Assembly (NCBI GenBank): GCA_044867805.1 | Contig: JBIOVQ010000275.1 | Span: 1-8,792 of the forward strand | Origin: SG8-41 sp044867805 | Lineage (GTDB): Bacteria; Pseudomonadota; Gammaproteobacteria; Burkholderiales; SG8-41 | DNA length: 8,792 nucleotides | Reading direction: 5' to 3' | In this document: positions 5,435 through 8,792 of the stretch, one piece after another | Layout of the letters: every line of letters starts with the position of its first letter | Numbering within the stretch: the first letter of the stretch is position 1 | Notes under the pieces: model-generated | Told to the model about the DNA's origin: nothing | Database searches by the model: none | What the model saw: only the letters and a program-made list of their open reading frames with translations | Program-made: the position numbers and the translations under genes

Positions 5435-5566
5435 ACGCGCAGGCGCAACGGGCGGTGCCACAAGGTGCCTCCCCCGGTACAGAAGAACGGGGAACCCAGC
5501 AGCAGTCAGTACGTATGCTGCGCGCCCTGCAGGTGCCTCCGCGGGCTCGCCCCCATAAGTCAGCCG

Positions 5567-6244
5567 ATGAAGATCCTCCTGATCGAAGATGATCCGCATA
5601 CCTCCGAATACGTGGCCAGGGGACTGCGTGAGCACGGGCACGTCGTCGACCATTCGGCGAGCGGTCGCGACGGCATGCTCCTCGCCTCCGGAAGCCACTA
5701 CGACATGATGGTCATAGACCGGATGTTGCCTGGTTTCGACGGGCTCGCCATCGTGAAGACGCTGCGCGCCACGGGAATCAAGGCCCCGGTGCTCCTGCTC
5801 ACTACGTTGGGCGGCGTGAACGACCGCGTCGAGGGACTGGAGGCGGGAGCCGACGATTATCTCACCAAGCCCTTCGCTTTTGCGGAGCTGCACGCGCGTG
5901 TGAACGCGCTCGCGCGCCGGCCACCCATGGCGGAGGAAGCTACCGTGCTCCGCGTGGGCGACCTCGAGTTGAATCGCCTCAAGCGCGTCGTGACCCGGGG
6001 CGGCAAGCGGATCGAGCTGCAGCCGCAGGAGTTCAAGCTGCTGGAGTACCTGATGCGCAATTCCGGGCAGGTGGTGACGCGGACCATGCTGCTGGAAAAC
6101 GTTTGGGAATTCCATTTCGACCCGCATTCCAGCGTGGTCGAGACCCACATCAGCCGGCTGCGTGCCAAGATCGACCGGGAATTCGGCGAGGAATTGATTC
6201 ATACGGTCCGCGGCTCCGGATATTCCCTGGATGTCCCCAGATAG
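5567..6244 (+). CDS. OmpR-family two-component response regulator
   Basis: A 225-residue DNA-binding response regulator. The receiver domain (1-118) has the acidic pair E7/D8/D9, phosphoacceptor D51 in VIDRMLPG, T79/T80 and K101 in LTKPF. The winged-helix effector domain (about 126-223) shows LELNRLKRVVTRGGKRIELQ, the QEFKLLEYLM helix and the recognition helix region SVVETHISRLRAKID, ending in the HTVRGSGYSL wing. ATG 5567 is chosen because the protein then begins MKILLIEDD like the family; the open frame extends to 5408 but adds a non-conserved Cys/Arg/Pro-rich stretch. The ribosome site is weak. It overlaps the kinase gene by 14 bases. By layout it resembles CusR/CzcR/QseB-type regulators, but the signal cannot be told from sequence. 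GTAAG boxes upstream suggest autoregulation and control of both flanking repeat-protein genes. Confidence 0.96.
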   Translation: MKILLIEDDPHTSEYVARGLREHGHVVDHSASGRDGMLLASGSHYDMMVIDRMLPGFDGLAIVKTLRATGIKAPVLLLTTLGGVNDRVEGLEAGADDYLTKPFAFAELHARVNALARRPPMAEEATVLRVGDLELNRLKRVVTRGGKRIELQPQEFKLLEYLMRNSGQVVTRTMLLENVWEFHFDPHSSVVETHISRLRAKIDREFGEELIHTVRGSGYSLDVPR

Positions 6245-7664
6245 CTTTTTTCGCAGCACGAGCTTCCGTCTCCTCGCGTGGTATGCCGCGGTCTTCGCGA
6301 CATCGGTCGCCATCCTGCTCTTAATCGTCTACTGGATTACGCTCGCCGCGCTCGACCAGCAACTGAGCGATTCCGTGGAGCGCGAGACGGATGTGCTGGT
6401 CGAACTCTATCGCGGCCGCGGTCTCGACAGCGTCGCGCGCGCTATCGAGCTTAGGATGCTGGATTTGCGGCCGCCGCGCCGGTATTACCTGCTGCAGAAT
6501 GCGGCCGGACAACGCATCGCCGGCAATCTGCCGCCGATGGACCCGACCGAGGGAGAGATGGTGCTGCCTGTATCCTTCCTATTTCCGGACCGCGCCTCAA
6601 AATCGGATAATCCGGCCGACGCCTATTCGGTCGTGGCCCAGGGACTCCGGCTTGAGAACAGCGTGTTTCTGCTGGTGGGGGAGAGCCGCTACCGGGCGGA
6701 GAAGGCGCGGGAGGCAATCTTCCGGGCGCTGGGCTGGGGTATCGCGATCACGGTGCTCCTTGCCGCGGTCGGTGGTGCAGCGCTCGGCGCGGGATTCCTG
6801 CGCCGCATCGATGCCATCAATCGCACCACGCGCTCGATTATGGACGGGAAACTGTCCCAGCGCGTCCCGACGCGGGGCGGCACCGACGAGATGGAGCAGC
6901 TCGCGGTCAACCTCAATGCCATGCTCGACCGGATTCAGGTGCTGATGGAGAGCCTGAAACGGGTCTCCGACGACATCGCCCACGATCTGCGCACGCCGCT
7001 GAGCCGCCTGCGCCACCGGCTCGAGTCCGCGCGGGCGCGGATGGGACCGGACGGCGACCCGGTTATTGAGCAATCCATCGCTGAACTCGACGCCATACTC
7101 GAGACGTTTTCGGCGCTGCTACGCATCGCCCAGATAGAAGCCGGCGCCCGGCAGGCGGGGTTTTCCGATCTGAGCCTTGGGCAGATCGTCCGCAGCGTCG
7201 CCGAGGCGTACGCGCCGGTCGCGGAAGACCGCGGCCAGCAGCTCGATATGGTCATCGACCACGTCCCGACGATTCACGGCGACCGCGACCTTCTGACGCA
7301 GATGATCGCCAACCTTATCGAGAACCCGATCCGCCATTGTCCGGCCGCTGCCAGGATCACCGTCGACTTGCGACAGGAAGCCGGGGAGCCGGTACTTTGC
7401 GTCGCCGACACCGGCCCAGGAATTCCCGCTTCCGAGCGCGAAAAGGTCTTCCGCCGCTTTTATCGCCTGGAAGCGAGCCGTACTACGCCGGGAAGCGGGC
7501 TCGGTCTCGCCCTCGCGAAGGCAGTAGCCGATCTCCACGGTGCGTCAGTCGAACTGTCGGACAACGAACCCGGCCTGCGCGTCAAAGTTTGCTTTCATGG
7601 CGACGGCGACCGCAACGCAAATCGCGCCCCGCGCGCTATGCCACCGGCTTCACCCACAGCGTAA
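6231..7664 (+). CDS. HAMP-domain sensor histidine kinase
   Basis: A 477-residue inner-membrane kinase, partner of the response regulator whose gene it overlaps. TM1 is about 12-36 and TM2 about 168-190, framing a periplasmic sensor region of about 130 residues with no recognisable PAS motif. A HAMP linker follows (191-243), then the H-box SDDIAHDLRTPLSRLRHRLE with phosphoacceptor H251. The ATPase domain has the N-box NLIENPIRHC (361-370), G1 DTGPGIP (393-399), F-box VFRRFYRLE (407-414) and G2 GSGLGLALAK (421-430). The N-box reads NPIRHC where most kinases of this class have NAIRHT or NAIRYT, a modest departure. The C-terminal 20 residues are Arg/Pro/Ala-rich and not conserved in type. The start ATG is internal to the response regulator gene, so coupling is expected. 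The periplasmic sensor could detect an envelope signal; which one is unknown. Confidence 0.95.
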   Translation: MSPDSFFRSTSFRLLAWYAAVFATSVAILLLIVYWITLAALDQQLSDSVERETDVLVELYRGRGLDSVARAIELRMLDLRPPRRYYLLQNAAGQRIAGNLPPMDPTEGEMVLPVSFLFPDRASKSDNPADAYSVVAQGLRLENSVFLLVGESRYRAEKAREAIFRALGWGIAITVLLAAVGGAALGAGFLRRIDAINRTTRSIMDGKLSQRVPTRGGTDEMEQLAVNLNAMLDRIQVLMESLKRVSDDIAHDLRTPLSRLRHRLESARARMGPDGDPVIEQSIAELDAILETFSALLRIAQIEAGARQAGFSDLSLGQIVRSVAEAYAPVAEDRGQQLDMVIDHVPTIHGDRDLLTQMIANLIENPIRHCPAAARITVDLRQEAGEPVLCVADTGPGIPASEREKVFRRFYRLEASRTTPGSGLGLALAKAVADLHGASVELSDNEPGLRVKVCFHGDGDRNANRAPRAMPPASPTA

Positions 7665-7686
7665 CGTCGCGTTCCGCGGCAATTCC

Positions 7687-7765
7687 GTAAGTTCCGCGTA
7701 AGGTCCCGGTGCGAGAGCGTTGCCAATCTCGTCGGGGTCTTACGTTCGGATTAAATGTTGGTAAG
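7687..7765. promoter_or_regulatory. GTAAG boxes upstream of repeat protein 2
   Basis: GTAAG at 7687 and 7698 are 11 bases apart, each after TTCC (TTCCGTAAG, TTCCGCGTAAG). CTTAC at 7739-7743 and GTAAG at 7761-7765 are 22 bases apart, two turns. The 200-base gap between the kinase stop and this gene also holds TTGCCA (7720-7725), a fair -35, without a convincing -10, and a small dyad CCAACG/CGTTGG (7806-7820) in the leader. Confidence 0.6.
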
Positions 7766-7864
7766 GGTAGGCGCTGCCGGCAAATCTCCCCTATCTTTCG
7801 CCCGTCCAACGGTTCGTTGGTCGAATCGGCAGCATTCAAACCCTGACAGATATTGGAGGTTCAC

Positions 7865-8122
7865 ATGAATCGCAAGACGATACTGGCCCTCGCGCTCGCC
7901 AGCGCATTCTCTCTCTCGACTACCGGTAGCTACGCCCAGAGCGACGAGAAGCCGGAAGCACCGAAACCCGAGCTGATCGCCCAGAGCGACGAGAAGCCGG
8001 AAGCACCAAAGCCCGAGCTGACCGCCCAAAGCGACGAGAAGCAGGAAACCCCGAAGCCCGAACTGACCGCCGATGCCGGCGATTCCTTCCCGCAGGGCTC
8101 CTCTCCCGAGCTGGTCGGATAA
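7865..8122 (+). CDS. Small exported repeat protein 2, paralogue of repeat protein 1
   Basis: An 85-residue protein of unknown function. The ATG at 7865 is chosen because GGAGGT (7855-7860) lies four bases upstream and the signal peptide then matches the paralogue: 24 residues, sharing the pattern K-x-ILALA-x-ASAF, cleaved after SYA before Q25. The mature part has three 15-residue units (25-39, 40-54, 55-69) of the form QSDEKPEAPKPELIA/TA, then a divergent tail ending PELVG. It lacks Cys, His and Trp and is rich in Pro, Glu, Lys and Ala, so probably disordered. Compared with repeat protein 1, the repeat is one residue longer and less basic (PEAPKPEL against EPKKPEL). It directly follows the sensor kinase gene, has its own upstream GTAAG boxes and ends in a strong terminator. 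Its job is unknown; coexpression with the two-component pair is inferred. Confidence 0.87.
   Translation: MNRKTILALALASAFSLSTTGSYAQSDEKPEAPKPELIAQSDEKPEAPKPELTAQSDEKQETPKPELTADAGDSFPQGSSPELVG
7937..8071 (+). repeat. Tandem 45-bp coding repeats in repeat protein 2
   Basis: Three in-frame units start at 7937, 7982 and 8027. Units one and two differ at only three positions (two silent, one Ile/Thr). The third is more diverged (QETPKPEL). Confidence 0.92.
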
Positions 8123-8147
8123 GGCAGTCCAACGCCCTCAGAAACCC

Positions 8148-8178
8148 GGGCGCGCGGGGTCACCCGCGCGCCCGTTTT
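8148..8178 (+). terminator. Intrinsic terminator of repeat protein 2
   Basis: An 11-bp perfect stem, GGGCGCGCGGG (8148-8158) with CCCGCGCGCCC (8163-8173) around loop GTCA, is followed by GTTTTCT. It is nearly the same stem as the terminator at 4963-4985, in line with a common origin of the two gene units. Confidence 0.88.
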
Positions 8179-8241
8179 CTCGTCGTACCGGCAAGCCGGG
8201 CACCCAGCAGGGCACAGCATGTCGCCTTGCATAGTGCACCC

Positions 8242-8255
8242 TGCATTCTGCATTC
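8242..8255. repeat. Short TGCATTC direct repeat at the tyrS 3' end
   Basis: TGCATTC occurs twice in tandem (8242-8248 and 8249-8255), preceded by TTGCATAGTGCACC, which has related TGCA steps. It abuts the tyrS stop codon. The equivalent position by the tyrS fragment at 4996 lacks it. Confidence 0.5.
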
Positions 8256-8792
8256 AGGTAATCGTCACGCGGGCGAACTTGCGCTTGCCGACCTGGACGA
8301 CGAACCGCTTGCCGCGGCCGAGCGTGAGCGATTTGTCCGCGACCTTCTCGCCGTCGATCCTGACGCCACCCTGCTCAATCATGCGCAGCGCCTCGGAGGT
8401 GCTGGCCGTGAGCCCCGCTTCCTTCAGCAGCCGCGGCAGCGCCAGTCCCTCGCCCTGGGATTTCACGCTGACCTCGCGGATGTCCTGCGGTATCTCGTCG
8501 CGCTTGAAGCGCGCCTCGAAGCCGGCGGCGGCGGCTTCCGCCGCAGCGGCGCCGTGAAACCGCGCGACGATCTCCTTCGCGAAGACGAATTTCACGTCGC
8601 GCGGGTTGGCGCCCTTCTCCACGGCGCGCTTCCTCGCCGCCATCTCCTGCGGTGATTCCAGGGACAGCAGCTCGATATAGCGCCACATCAGCTTGTCGGA
8701 GATGCTCATCAGCTTGCCGAAGATCTCGCCGGCCGGCTCGTTGATGCCGACGTAGTTGCCGAGCGACTTGGACATCTTGTCCACGCCGTCGG
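8254..8792 (-). CDS. tyrS: Tyrosyl-tRNA synthetase, C-terminal 178 residues (5' part outside window)
   Basis: TyrS charges tRNA-Tyr with tyrosine in the cytoplasm. The visible part opens with DGVDKMSKSLGN, containing the class I synthetase KMSKS loop that positions ATP, and continues through the anticodon-binding helical region (ISDKLMWRYIELLS, NPRDVKFVFAKEIVARFH) to a C-terminal S4 RNA-binding domain (LPRLLKEAGLTASTSEALRMI, GGVRIDGEKV). The Rossmann catalytic domain with its HIGH-type motif lies beyond 8792. KMSKSLGN and the S4 domain are also compatible with other class I enzymes, but the S4 domain after this helical region is typical of bacterial TyrS. The 3' end is duplicated at 4996-5278. 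It converges on repeat protein 2, with the terminator at 8148-8178 in between. Nothing suggests that this copy is damaged. Confidence 0.93.
   Translation of the reverse strand, partial: DGVDKMSKSLGNYVGINEPAGEIFGKLMSISDKLMWRYIELLSLESPQEMAARKRAVEKGANPRDVKFVFAKEIVARFHGAAAAEAAAAGFEARFKRDEIPQDIREVSVKSQGEGLALPRLLKEAGLTASTSEALRMIEQGGVRIDGEKVADKSLTLGRGKRFVVQVGKRKFARVTIT

Noticed and set aside
5463..5540. AGGTGCCTCC direct repeat at 5463 and 5531
   Set aside because: Ten bases, two copies, no phasing with other elements; may be chance in GC-rich DNA.
5408..5566. 53-residue N-terminal extension of the response regulator
   Set aside because: The receiver domain starts at ATG 5567 as in the family; the extension is unconserved in character and contains the candidate promoter's -10.
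7853..7864. TTG start four codons upstream for repeat protein 2
   Set aside because: The TTG overlaps the GGAGGT ribosome site, and the ATG at 7865 gives a leader aligned with repeat protein 1.

Overview
The window is GC-rich, densely coded bacterial DNA. Sec-type signal peptides, periplasmic enzymes, TPM-domain proteins and an OmpR/HAMP-kinase two-component pair point to a Gram-negative proteobacterium. I would guess Betaproteobacteria, but that is inference, because no rRNA or other taxonomic marker is present.

Layout. Positions 1-149 (minus) hold the start of one methionine sulfoxide reductase A (msrA). Positions 224-1051 (minus) hold an unrecognised all-helical, possibly ferritin-like protein. 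It is divergent from an HTH regulator (1229-1990, plus) whose stop codon overlaps the start of a second, exported msrA (1987-2613). A tandem hairpin separates these from an overlapping pair of TPM-domain envelope proteins (2678-3340 and 3337-4284). The right half (about 4285-8253) looks like one self-contained module. It contains a small exported repeat protein (4613-4933), its terminator, a truncated antisense copy of the tyrS 3' end (4996-5278), an OmpR-family response regulator (5567-6244), its sensor kinase (6231-7664), a second paralogous exported repeat protein (7865-8122) and its terminator. The intact tyrS 3' half follows on the minus strand (8254-8792).

How it may work together. All three intergenic regions of the right-hand module carry GTAAG boxes (or the complement CTTAC) spaced 11 bp apart, one helical turn, as is typical of tandem sites for OmpR/PhoB-type regulators. 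The array before the first repeat protein has six boxes. The two-component promoter has three and the second repeat-protein promoter has a pair. The simplest reading is a small autoregulated envelope-signalling regulon whose main visible outputs are two small, Cys-less, Pro/Glu/Lys-rich exported repeat proteins of unknown function. This module is the best candidate for an undescribed system. The left half looks like oxidative protein-repair functions beside ordinary envelope genes.
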